From Streptomyces sp. OfavH-34-F (GTDB taxonomy: Bacteria; Actinomycetota; Actinomycetes; Streptomycetales; Streptomycetaceae): a DNA stretch of 64,000 nucleotides. The position numbers were made by a program, and so were the translations under genes. The DNA lies in contig NZ_JAKRGC010000003.1 in assembly GCF_022347745.1 (NCBI RefSeq), positions 32,953 through 96,952 on the forward strand, given 5' to 3'. Under the pieces are notes generated by a model that saw nothing but the letters and a program-made list of their open reading frames with translations, was not told the origin of the DNA and made no database searches. Below, one piece after another: positions 7,675-15,488 of the stretch (position 1 is the stretch's first letter; each line of letters begins with the position of its first letter).

Positions 7675-8961
7675 TCACACCAGACCGAGCACGTCGGCGA
7701 GGCGGGCTTCCAGCGCGTCGACCCCGCTGTGGCTGGTGCCGAGGACGAGGTAGCGCCACTTGCCGTCGAAGGCGAGCGTGTCGGAGGTCAGCACGACGCC
7801 CTCGGTGGCTCCCGGCGTGAAGTCCAGGCCCGCTCGCCGGACGCGCGCGAGTCCGGCCGCGAAGTCCCGTTCCACTCCTCCCACCCGGGAGTCGGCGACC
7901 CAGACGGCCCGCGCCGCCCGCTCCTCGCCCAGCAGCCGCCGGACCAGCAGGTCCAGGTAGGTGCATCCCGTCTTGCGGACGTTGCTCTCGGTCGAGTAGA
8001 GGACACCGGCCGCGGTGATGCCTCCGTCGATGTCGAACGGGCCGCGGTACCCGGCCTCGTACAGGTGCCGGCCCAGGGCGAGACCGGCTTCCACGAGTTC
8101 GTCCGTCGCGGAGGAACTGGCCACCAGGGGGGTCACCTGACCGCTGAAGCTGCCGTTGGGCGTGCGCATCTCGCCCACGTGCATCACCCGCGGGCCGGCG
8201 TCCGCGACCTCCATCTCCACCGTCACGACGCGGGCGAAGTCGAGGCGTTCCTCGACGACCCAGCCCGGCGGCTGCTCGGCGACCGACGCGAGGTACGCGC
8301 TCACCTCGGCGTCGAGCGCGGGCAGTTCGGCGGCCTCCCAGAAGCGGACGCCGTACCCGTTGGATCCCCGGGCCGGCTTGACGACGGCCGCGCCGCGGTC
8401 CGCCAGCACCTTCCCCAGCGCCGCGGTCAGCTCTTCCGGGGTGGCGCAGGCGAAGCCGTGGGCGACCCGGATGCCCAGCTCACCCGCCAGCTCCCGGAAC
8501 CCGCCCTTGGTGTTGATCCGGTAGACCGCGTCCACGGCCGCGGCCGGCGGGCCGTCGCCGGCGTACCCCTCGAGCGGGACGCCGATCTCCGCCGCGGCCG
8601 CGAGAGCCGGACGGTCCTGGGCGAACGGCTGGAACCGTATGCCGGAACGTTTCTTCGCCTCGGCCCGCAACCGGTCCGCCACACCGTTGCGGCGAACCGC
8701 TTCCGTCAGGGTCACCAGGCCGTCCGCGGGCGCCTCCACCACGGTGACGTCGTCCGGGGAGAACCCGAGCACCTCGCAGGCGTAGTCGCGCAGCGGCGAC
8801 GACATGGGCCTGGGGATCACCAGCACGTCGCCCGGCCGGGTCAGCCATATCTTGCGCGGGGAGACGGCGACCAGGGCGTCGGCATGACGGTGCACCGGGA
8901 CGGTGACCATCAGCTCGTTGACGAGGTTGCCGAAGACCATCAAGGGGTAGTCGCGCCGCAT
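7675..8961 (-). CDS. ATP-grasp ligase (preATP-grasp / PGM1-like peptide ligase family)
   Basis: A 428-residue ATP-grasp type protein. The N-terminal third is an unrecognised preATP-grasp domain (MVFGNLVNELM, then a Rossmann-like part). The ATP-grasp core starts near residue 180 with GAAVVKPARGSNGYGV (lysine and glycine-rich loop) and continues with WVVEERLD and GPFDIDGGI...YSTESNVRKTG, the acidic and Asn metal ligands. The arrangement resembles the PGM1-type peptide ligases that join carboxylates to amines with ATP. In this NRPS-free cluster it is the natural candidate to couple beta-lysine to hydrazinoacetate. I chose ATG 8961, because GAGGAG lies six bases upstream; an in-frame GTG at 8979 overlapping the methyltransferase stop is the alternative. 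The exact family assignment is moderate, the ATP-grasp fold strong. Confidence 0.82.
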   Translation of the reverse strand: MRRDYPLMVFGNLVNELMVTVPVHRHADALVAVSPRKIWLTRPGDVLVIPRPMSSPLRDYACEVLGFSPDDVTVVEAPADGLVTLTEAVRRNGVADRLRAEAKKRSGIRFQPFAQDRPALAAAAEIGVPLEGYAGDGPPAAAVDAVYRINTKGGFRELAGELGIRVAHGFACATPEELTAALGKVLADRGAAVVKPARGSNGYGVRFWEAAELPALDAEVSAYLASVAEQPPGWVVEERLDFARVVTVEMEVADAGPRVMHVGEMRTPNGSFSGQVTPLVASSSATDELVEAGLALGRHLYEAGYRGPFDIDGGITAAGVLYSTESNVRKTGCTYLDLLVRRLLGEERAARAVWVADSRVGGVERDFAAGLARVRRAGLDFTPGATEGVVLTSDTLAFDGKWRYLVLGTSHSGVDALEARLADVLGLV

Positions 8962-8971
8962 ACCGCTCTCC

Positions 8972-9700
8972 TCACTCACCGGGCTTCACACCGCCGTAGA
9001 TGGCATGGCCCGCCCTCATCCAGTAGGCGTCGACCTCGGTGAATCCCGCGTCGCGGAGCCATCCCAGCTGGTCGAAGAGCGGGGAGGGCTTGTCCAGCTC
9101 GTCCGGGTACTCGAAGCAACTCCACTCCAGCGCGTGGAACTTCTCGTACGCCTCCGTGCCGCCGGTCCCGGCGATGCTCTGCTCGCGCACGGCCTCGTTC
9201 CACATGCGGCGCGCGAGTGCCACGCCCCGCGGCGCGACCGGCTGGACCAGATCCGCGATGAGCAGGACCCCGCCCGGCCGCAGCATGGCGAACACGTCAC
9301 GGAAGAGATCCTGCTTCCCGTCGCCGTCCAGGTGGTGGACGGCCAGCGAGGAGACCACCGCCGCGGGAGCCTGTGCCCGCTGCCGCCAGTCCTTGTCCGC
9401 CAGGTCGAACCGCTCGGTACGGAAGCGGTCCCCGTACCCGGCCAGGTCCTTCGCCGCGGTGCCCAGCATGGTGGGGCTGAGATCCAGGCCCACCACGTTC
9501 GCCCGGGGGAACGCCGCGAGCAGCGCCTCGCTGAGCCGTCCCTGACCGCAGCAGAGGTCCAGCATCTCGGCCGGCCCCCCGGGCTCGGGAATCAGCGAGG
9601 TGATCGTGTCCATCTGGGTCTTCCGGTCGGGCACGAAGTACTCGCCGAACTCGACGAAGTCGCTGGAGTCCTCTTCCTGCCAGTCCTGCTGTACGGTCAC
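8972..9700 (-). CDS. Class I SAM-dependent methyltransferase
   Basis: A 242-residue methyltransferase. The SAM-binding motif I is MLDLCCGQGRL (residues 46-56), motif II acidic residue is in VVGLDLS, and the post-I segment SSLAVHHLDGDGK is typical of UbiE/Methyltransf_25 small-molecule enzymes. Substrate is not visible in sequence. In the context of a predicted hydrazinoacetate pathway, N-methylation of the hydrazine (as in negamycin) is a reasonable but unproven role. The GTG start at 9700 is supported by an AAAGGAA ribosome site six bases upstream. It is the first gene of the minus-strand arm, facing the 739-bp divergent promoter region. Confidence 0.88.
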   Translation of the reverse strand: MTVQQDWQEEDSSDFVEFGEYFVPDRKTQMDTITSLIPEPGGPAEMLDLCCGQGRLSEALLAAFPRANVVGLDLSPTMLGTAAKDLAGYGDRFRTERFDLADKDWRQRAQAPAAVVSSLAVHHLDGDGKQDLFRDVFAMLRPGGVLLIADLVQPVAPRGVALARRMWNEAVREQSIAGTGGTEAYEKFHALEWSCFEYPDELDKPSPLFDQLGWLRDAGFTEVDAYWMRAGHAIYGGVKPGE

Positions 9701-10439
9701 GCCGCGTTCCTTTCGCCGGGAGTGGGAAATCGTTCGGTTCGCGGATCAAAAAGCCGTTCCGAGAGCGGTACGGCGTCCGGAAACATGCCGCGGAAGGTAT
9801 GCCGGACCCGCGCGGAATGGGATGCACAACGACTCGGAAAAGCGCATGCCGAAGAAGGCGCACGCTTTCGATAAGTGGGTGCGAAAACGGTGCACTCACC
9901 GTGAGGGCAACGCCGGACGTACGCCTTTCGGCAGTTGGGCCGACGTCACCTGTGAAGGGCTTCGGAGTTCGGTGCAGCGCAGGGCGAGAGCGTCACTGAA
10001 CTCAGCCTTGAATGATTGCTGGAGGGCAGCCCGTGTTCAACGGGACGCGAGTCCGGCCGGGTGTCTCAGTGGGGGGTGGAGAAACATTGTGGAGTTGGCT
10101 CCTGACACATGCCTGGGGTTCTCGTAACGGCATCTTGTCACAGCATGCGCTGCCGTGGAATCGTGGCAATCATGTCAGGCGGAAAAACAGCGGTCACTCG
10201 ACCCCGTCCCAGCCGAAGGGCACCATGGAAACCCCTGGTCGAACCTGTCCCGGCCGTAATGAAGATCCGCTGGGAACAGGCGGGATATGAGGGTCGGCCG
10301 ACCTAGTTTCAGCCACCATCCGCCTACGGCCGACGGCAGCCTTCTTCGCGGTGTCCGGAATGGGTCTGCCAGGTGGCCGCGCAGTGACGTATATGTGAGC
10401 GCGTTCCACCGGGCGCGCCCGAACCTGGAGAAGCCATAC
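9701..10439. promoter_or_regulatory. Divergent intergenic region of the hydrazine cluster
   Basis: This 739-bp stretch separates the two arms (methyltransferase leftward, amine oxidase rightward) and is visibly less GC-rich than its surroundings. I found no convincing gene: the open frames in it lack ribosome sites and normal codon bias. It holds an inverted repeat at 9887-9902 (see separate entry). It should contain at least two promoters, but I could not place -10/-35 boxes with confidence. Confidence 0.6.
9887..9902. promoter_or_regulatory. Inverted repeat, possible operator
   Basis: ACGGTG-CACT-CACCGT is a perfect 6-4-6 palindrome in the divergent region, 187 bp before the methyltransferase start and well before the amine oxidase. 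Its size fits a dimeric repressor site. No regulator gene lies between the two arms, so the protein that would bind is unknown. Confidence 0.3.
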
Positions 10440-12458
10440 GTGTTGACTGAATCGACGCCCTCGATGCCCGAGCCGCGTGACCCACAGGCTTCGCACCCGC
10501 TGGACCCGGTCACCGCCGCCGAGATCACGACCGCCCGCGAGGTACTGGCCGAGGCCGGAAAGGTCACCGGGACGACCCGGTTCACGGTCATGCAGCTGCG
10601 GGAGCCGGCCAAGTCGGAGGTGCTCTCCCACCGCCCCGGCGACCCGGTGGAGCGCACGCTCGACGCGGTCCTGATCGACACGGCCACCGGCTCCGTCCAC
10701 GAGGCGGTCGTCTCGGTGACGCGGCGGAAGCTGCTCTCCTGGACGCCCGTCGACACCGCGCACCATCCCTACGGGCAGCCGCCCCTGGTCATGGAAGAGG
10801 GGCAGACCGTCACGGACGCCGTCCGGGCCGACCCGCGATGGAAGGCCGCCATGGCCTCCCGCGGAATTCACGACACCGACCTGTGCGTGATCCTGTGCTT
10901 ACCCCCGGGCAACTTCGGCCACACGGGCGAGAAAGGGCGTCGGGTGCTGCGCGCTCTGACCTTCTGGCGCGCACATGAACAGGACAGCCCCTGGGCACAT
11001 CCCGTGGAAGGAATCGTCGCCAGTGTCGACCTCGTGGAGCGGCGTGTCATCGAACTCCACGACTACGGCAGCGCGCCGTTGCCGCGGGAGCACGGAAACT
11101 TCCGGGAAGGGGACTGGGGGCCGCCGCGAACCACCGTCAAACCCCTGGAGATCACCCAGCCGGAAGGGCCGAGCTTCCAGGTCGACGGGCGCTGCGTCTC
11201 GTGGCAGAACTGGCACTTCCGGGTCGGATTCGACCAGCGTGAAGGACTGGTCCTCCACCAACTCGCATACCGGGACGGTGAGCGGGACCGGTCCATCGTC
11301 TACCGGGCCTCCATGGCCGAATTGGCCGTCCCCTACGGCGATCCGCACCCGGCCCGATACTGGGTCACCTACTTCGACGAGGGTGAGGACCTGCTGGGGC
11401 GCGTCGCGACCTCACTGGCACTCGGCTGCGACTGCCTCGGAGTCATCCACTACTTCGACGCCGTGCTCTCGGACGACCACGGACGCCCCTACACCGCGCC
11501 GAACGTGGTGTGCATGCACGAAGAGGATTACGGAGTCCTCTGGAAGCACACCGATTACTTCACCGGCGTCAGCGAGACGCGGCGCTCACGACGGCTCGTC
11601 CTGTCGACGTTCACGGCGATCGGCAACTACGACTACGGCTTCTTCTGGTACTTCTACCAGGACGGCACCATCCAGTTCGAAGTCAAACTCACCGGCATTC
11701 TCTTCGCGAACGCGCAACACGAAGGGACGCACAACCCGCACGCCACCCCCGTGGCACCGGGCGTCGTCGCGCCCTACCACCAGCACCTGTTCAACATGCG
11801 CCTGGACATGACGGTCGACGGTGTACGCAACACCGTCGAGGAAGTGGATGTCGTCCCCCTCCCCATGGGCGACGGGAATCCGCACGGGAACGCCTTCACC
11901 ACGGCCGGCACGGTCCTGCGGCGCGAATCCGAAGCGGCCCGCCTCGCCGACGCCTCCGTCGCGCGCGTCTGGAAGGTGTCCAACCCCGAGTCCCGCAACA
12001 GGCTGGGGCAGCCCGTCGCCTACAAACTGGTGCCCAACGAAGTGCCGGTGCTCCTGGCCCGGCCGGAGTCGCCGCTGGCCCGGCGGGCCGCCTTCGCGAC
12101 CCGGCACCTGTGGGTCACCTCGTACGACCCGGCGGAACGCTACGCCGCCGGCGACTACCCCAACCAGCACGCCGGAGGGGCCGGCCTGCCGGCCTGGCAG
12201 GCCCGGGACCGGCCGCTGGCCGGAGAGGACATCGTGCTCTGGCACACCTTCGGCACCACCCACATACCGCGCCCCGAGGAATGGCCGGTCATGCCGGTGG
12301 AGTACACCGGGTTCACCCTCAAACCCGTCGGGTTCTTCGACCGCAACCCGAGCCTCGACCTGCCCCGCTCGCCCCGCCCCGGCGAAGGCGGCGCATCCTG
12401 CCACGCGCCCGCACAGGGCCCGGGGACACCCGGCGAAGGCCCCCACCCGACCCGTTGA
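10440..12458 (+). CDS. Copper-containing (TPQ) amine oxidase
   Basis: A 672-residue primary-amine oxidase of the copper/topaquinone class. The cofactor tyrosine is Tyr397 in the motif GNYDYG, two copper ligands are His447 and His449 (YHQH), a third lies in the C-terminal GTTHIPRPEEWP segment, and a candidate base Asp313 lies in YFDEGE. It oxidises RCH2NH2 to an aldehyde with release of ammonia and H2O2. There is no signal peptide, so it is likely cytoplasmic, as expected for a biosynthetic role. The GTG start is chosen because GGAGAAG lies six bases upstream; a longer open frame reaches back to 10287 without such a site. Codon 154 is TTA (10899-10901), implying bldA dependence. The substrate may be a terminal amine of a lysine-derived intermediate. 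Confidence 0.9.
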   Translation: MLTESTPSMPEPRDPQASHPLDPVTAAEITTAREVLAEAGKVTGTTRFTVMQLREPAKSEVLSHRPGDPVERTLDAVLIDTATGSVHEAVVSVTRRKLLSWTPVDTAHHPYGQPPLVMEEGQTVTDAVRADPRWKAAMASRGIHDTDLCVILCLPPGNFGHTGEKGRRVLRALTFWRAHEQDSPWAHPVEGIVASVDLVERRVIELHDYGSAPLPREHGNFREGDWGPPRTTVKPLEITQPEGPSFQVDGRCVSWQNWHFRVGFDQREGLVLHQLAYRDGERDRSIVYRASMAELAVPYGDPHPARYWVTYFDEGEDLLGRVATSLALGCDCLGVIHYFDAVLSDDHGRPYTAPNVVCMHEEDYGVLWKHTDYFTGVSETRRSRRLVLSTFTAIGNYDYGFFWYFYQDGTIQFEVKLTGILFANAQHEGTHNPHATPVAPGVVAPYHQHLFNMRLDMTVDGVRNTVEEVDVVPLPMGDGNPHGNAFTTAGTVLRRESEAARLADASVARVWKVSNPESRNRLGQPVAYKLVPNEVPVLLARPESPLARRAAFATRHLWVTSYDPAERYAAGDYPNQHAGGAGLPAWQARDRPLAGEDIVLWHTFGTTHIPRPEEWPVMPVEYTGFTLKPVGFFDRNPSLDLPRSPRPGEGGASCHAPAQGPGTPGEGPHPTR

Positions 12459-12468
12459 GGAGACAGGC

Positions 12469-13425
12469 GTGAAGTACGGCATCTATGTGCCCAACTGCTG
12501 GAACTACGGCTCCGTCGCCGCCCTCACCCGGCTGGCCCGCGCCGCCGAACACGCGGGATGGGACGGCTTCTTCATCTGGGACCACCTCTTCGTCGCGGAC
12601 GACATCCCGGTGGTGGACCCCCAGATCGCCCTGGCCTCGATCGCGGCGGCGACCGCACCGGACGGCCTCCGGCACATCGGCGCGCTCGTCACCCCTCTGG
12701 CGCGCCGCCGCCCGTGGAAGGTGGCCCGGGAAACGGCCGCCCTCCAGGAACTGTCCCAGGGACGGCTCGTCGTCGGGGTGGGACTGGGCAGGCCACCCGA
12801 GTACGACTTCGCCACCGGGGAGCCGGCCACGTCGGCCGCACGTGCCGCCGCACTCGACGACGGGCTGGAACTCCTGAAACTGTTCTGGGAGGGCAAACCC
12901 GTCCGGTGGAGCGCACCGGACGGCGACCGGCCGGCCTCCGGCCGTACGACGGAGGTCGACGCTCCCGCCTTTCTCCCCGCTCCCGTTCCCAGGCCGCCCG
13001 TCTGGGTCGCGGGCGCCATCCAGTACGACGATCCCGACGCGGAGCGAGCCGCCACCGGACCGTCGGCCGGCGGGGGCGGCCGCAGGTCCGCGGAACGGAC
13101 CGTGCGGCAGCCGCGCCGCCCCTTCCGGCGGGCCGCCGCCCACGACGGGCTGTTCCCGGTGCGGATGCCCTGGGACAACGCCCATCCCCTCAGCCCGCAG
13201 GACCTGTCCCGGGCCATCCGGCTCACCTTCCCCACCCAGCCGCCTCCCCGCGACTACGACATCGTGGTGACGGGGCGCAGCGCGGGGCCCGACGCTCCCG
13301 TCCCCCCGGGCGACCTGGACGCCTACGAGGAGCGGGGCGCGACGTGGTGGCTGGAGGCGATGCCCGACCTCGCCACGCTCGAAGAGGCGCAGGCCGCGAT
13401 CGCCGCGGGACCTCCCACGCGCTAG
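12469..13425 (+). CDS. LLM-class flavin-dependent oxidoreductase
   Basis: A 318-residue luciferase-like TIM-barrel protein. Family features include KYGIYVPNCWNYGS at the N-terminus, AEHAGWDGFFIWDHLF, and LVVGVGLGRPPEYDF. Such proteins use FMN or F420 for oxidation or reduction of small molecules. It starts with GTG ten bases after the amine oxidase stop, with GAGGAG just upstream, so the two are co-transcribed. An odd feature is a roughly 30-residue Gly/Ala/Arg-rich insertion (about residues 185-215) between PVWVAGAI and RRPFRRAAAHDG, where relatives usually run continuously; it may be a loop insertion or decay. The role in the pathway is unknown; oxygenation or reduction of the amine-oxidase product is possible. 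Confidence 0.8.
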   Translation: MKYGIYVPNCWNYGSVAALTRLARAAEHAGWDGFFIWDHLFVADDIPVVDPQIALASIAAATAPDGLRHIGALVTPLARRRPWKVARETAALQELSQGRLVVGVGLGRPPEYDFATGEPATSAARAAALDDGLELLKLFWEGKPVRWSAPDGDRPASGRTTEVDAPAFLPAPVPRPPVWVAGAIQYDDPDAERAATGPSAGGGGRRSAERTVRQPRRPFRRAAAHDGLFPVRMPWDNAHPLSPQDLSRAIRLTFPTQPPPRDYDIVVTGRSAGPDAPVPPGDLDAYEERGATWWLEAMPDLATLEEAQAAIAAGPPTR

Positions 13426-13457
13426 CGCGGCGCCCCCGCCCTGCGCGGGCGCCGCGC
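13425..13457 (+). terminator. Stem-loop between LLM gene and transferase gene
   Basis: GCGCGGCGCCC and its exact complement GGGCGCCGCGC form an 11-bp GC stem with an 11-base loop starting right at the LLM stop codon. There is no U-tract. It could be a terminator or an mRNA processing/stability element inside the operon. Confidence 0.45.
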
Positions 13458-13497
13458 CGCACAGACCGAGTGAACAGACGACGACGCGGGAGTACGA

Positions 13498-14643
13498 GTG
13501 ACCGATATCCAGCTCCTTTCCCTGGCAGAAGCGCAGCGGTCGCGGGACTGGGCCGGACTGTGCGGCTCGGCGGACCTCTTCGCCCATCCCACGTGGCTGG
13601 CGGTCGAACGCACGGGTTCCGGGCCCTGGGTTCCGGCCGAGAGCGCCTGCCTCGCCCTGTCGGAGAACGGGCGTACGACCATGGGGATGACCTTGCAGCA
13701 GTTCGACACGTCCGTCGACGACGTCATCGTGCGGCCGGACCGGATGATGCGCTCGCATCCGGCGTGGCGGGATCTGGCCGAGGACGAACTCGCGGACACC
13801 CTGCTGCCGTCCCTGGTGTGCGGCGGCTGGTTCAACTCCCGGATTCTGACCCGTCCCGGCACGCCACCCGGGGAGGCCCGGACGGCCCGGAGAGCCCTCA
13901 TCGCGGAAAGTCTCGCTCTGGGCCGTGACCGGGGCAGCGCCACCGTCGTCTACCCCTACCTCGACGCCGCGAGGACGGAACTGCGCGCCGACCTCCGGGA
14001 CGCCGGGTTCGTGGAGATCCCGGCCCCGAACCGGCATGTGTTCCACAGCGACTACTCCAGCTACGACGAGTACTTCGGCAACGTCCTGAAAAGGAAGACG
14101 AGGAACCAGATACGCCGGGAGCTCAAACGGTTCGACGAGGCGGGCGTGAAGACCGCGCACGAACTCATGGACGACTCCAACGTCGAGAAGCTCGCACGGC
14201 TCGCCCACAACCTCGAGGTCAAGTACGGCCAGAAGTCCACCTACGAGCACATGGCCGGATGGTTCTCCGCCATCGCCCGGCACACCCGGACCTCCGTCTT
14301 CACGGCCGAACTGGACGGCCGGCTCTTCGCGATGAGCATGTGGGTCCACCACGAGGGCCGCATGTACGGATTCCACTGCGGCTTCGACTACGAGGTGGGC
14401 GAGGGGCTGCACACGTACTCGGTCGTGGTCTACCGCCTGCCCATCGCCTTCGCCTGCTCGGATTCGGGCACGCGGCACCTGGAGTACGGAGTGGGCGGCG
14501 ACCACGCCAAGCTCACGCGAGGCACGGAGGCGGTCCCTCAGGTGCTGAGCGTCAAACCGCTCACCGCGCAGGCGGAAGCCGTGGTGGCGCGGCTGCGGGA
14601 CGTTCCCGAGGGCCTCGCCGGCCCCGTGGGCACATGGGTGTGA
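13498..14643 (+). CDS. GNAT/FemX-like (BioF2-type) acyl or aminoacyl transferase
   Basis: A 381-residue protein with two GNAT-like halves. The C-terminal half carries the recognisable parts: LKRKTRNQIRRELKRF, AMSMWVHHEGRMYGFHCGFD and an ending RHLEYGVGGDHAKLTRG, as in FemX/peptidoglycan-bridge and BioF2-like transferases. Members of this fold either acetylate small molecules or transfer an amino acid from aminoacyl-tRNA to an amine. In a small peptide-like pathway lacking NRPS genes, tRNA-dependent addition of an amino acid (compare leucylnegamycin) is a plausible role, but acetyl-CoA use is equally possible. The start is GTG 13498; no strong ribosome site is visible. It is followed with overlap by the alpha/beta hydrolase gene. 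Confidence 0.72.
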   Translation: MTDIQLLSLAEAQRSRDWAGLCGSADLFAHPTWLAVERTGSGPWVPAESACLALSENGRTTMGMTLQQFDTSVDDVIVRPDRMMRSHPAWRDLAEDELADTLLPSLVCGGWFNSRILTRPGTPPGEARTARRALIAESLALGRDRGSATVVYPYLDAARTELRADLRDAGFVEIPAPNRHVFHSDYSSYDEYFGNVLKRKTRNQIRRELKRFDEAGVKTAHELMDDSNVEKLARLAHNLEVKYGQKSTYEHMAGWFSAIARHTRTSVFTAELDGRLFAMSMWVHHEGRMYGFHCGFDYEVGEGLHTYSVVVYRLPIAFACSDSGTRHLEYGVGGDHAKLTRGTEAVPQVLSVKPLTAQAEAVVARLRDVPEGLAGPVGTWV

Positions 14644-15488
14644 GGCCGGTGCGTGCGCGCGTGGGTCCGGCGGGGCCCCCGGGCGCCCGCGCACCGGTGA
14701 GCGGGCTCCTCGGGCACGGCGACAGCGGCCCGCCCACGGGCAGCCCCGTCACCGTCGTACTCGTCCACGGCTGGTCGTGCTCACGGCGCCAGTGGAAGCA
14801 CCAGCTACCGGCCCTGTCCCGGCGCTACCGCACCCTGGACCTCGATCTGCCGGGACACGGGGAGAGCCCCGCCGACCTGCTGGCCGGACCGCCGACCGTC
14901 GGGGCGCTGGCCGATTCCGTCGTCGCGCTGATGAAGGCCCGTGTCCCGAGCGGCCCGGTGGTGGTCGTCGGGCATTCCCTCGGCGCCGCGGTGGCCGTCG
15001 AGGTCGCACGCCGGGAGCCCGGGCGCGTCGTACACGTCATCTCGCTCGACGGACTCGTCCACCTGGGCGTGTACGAGAAGCAGGACGAGGCCGCGGCGGC
15101 CGGGCTGCTGGCACCGCTGGTCGAGGACTTCGGGCGGTGCGGGGACTTCGGGGCCGCGGCGGTGCGCATGCTCGACGGCTTCGTCGTGGCGCGGGACCGC
15201 CTGCCCCGTGACGAACTGGCCGCCACGTGTTCGGCGCTCGACGCGCGTTTCGGCCTGGACCTGTACCGCTCGATCCTGGCCTGGGACATGCGCGAGGCCC
15301 TGGCGCACACGGCGGTCCCGGTGACCGCCGTGTGCGCCGCGGCCACCCTGTCGCCGTGGGTGCGCCGTCGCTACGGCACCCGGATCGGCCTCGTGCCCGT
15401 CCCGGACGTCGGCCACTTCCTGCACCTAGAGGCCCCCGAGGTCGTCACCCCGCTCGTCCGGGAACTGATCGACACGCTCGCCCGATAG
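14640..15488 (+). CDS. Alpha/beta hydrolase
   Basis: A protein of about 282 residues with the alpha/beta hydrolase fold: oxyanion segment VLVHGWSCSRRQW, nucleophile elbow GHSLGAAV with the catalytic Ser, and the late histidine in VGHFLHLE. GTG 14640 overlaps the upstream stop as GTGA; ATG 14634, six bases earlier, is an alternative. Close coupling to the GNAT/FemX-like gene suggests paired functions, for example removal of an acyl or aminoacyl cap, or release of the product. Its 3' end overlaps the 3' end of the convergent MFS gene by 63 bp. Confidence 0.82.
   Translation: MRPVRARVGPAGPPGARAPVSGLLGHGDSGPPTGSPVTVVLVHGWSCSRRQWKHQLPALSRRYRTLDLDLPGHGESPADLLAGPPTVGALADSVVALMKARVPSGPVVVVGHSLGAAVAVEVARREPGRVVHVISLDGLVHLGVYEKQDEAAAAGLLAPLVEDFGRCGDFGAAAVRMLDGFVVARDRLPRDELAATCSALDARFGLDLYRSILAWDMREALAHTAVPVTAVCAAATLSPWVRRRYGTRIGLVPVPDVGHFLHLEAPEVVTPLVRELIDTLAR

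Noticed and set aside
10012..10290. A 92-codon frame in the divergent gap of the cluster
   Set aside because: No ribosome site, non-Streptomyces codon pattern and no recognisable motif.
10287..12458. Starting the amine oxidase at 10287
   Set aside because: The additional 51 residues are unlike the family and lack a ribosome site, while GTG 10440 has GGAGAAG at ideal distance.
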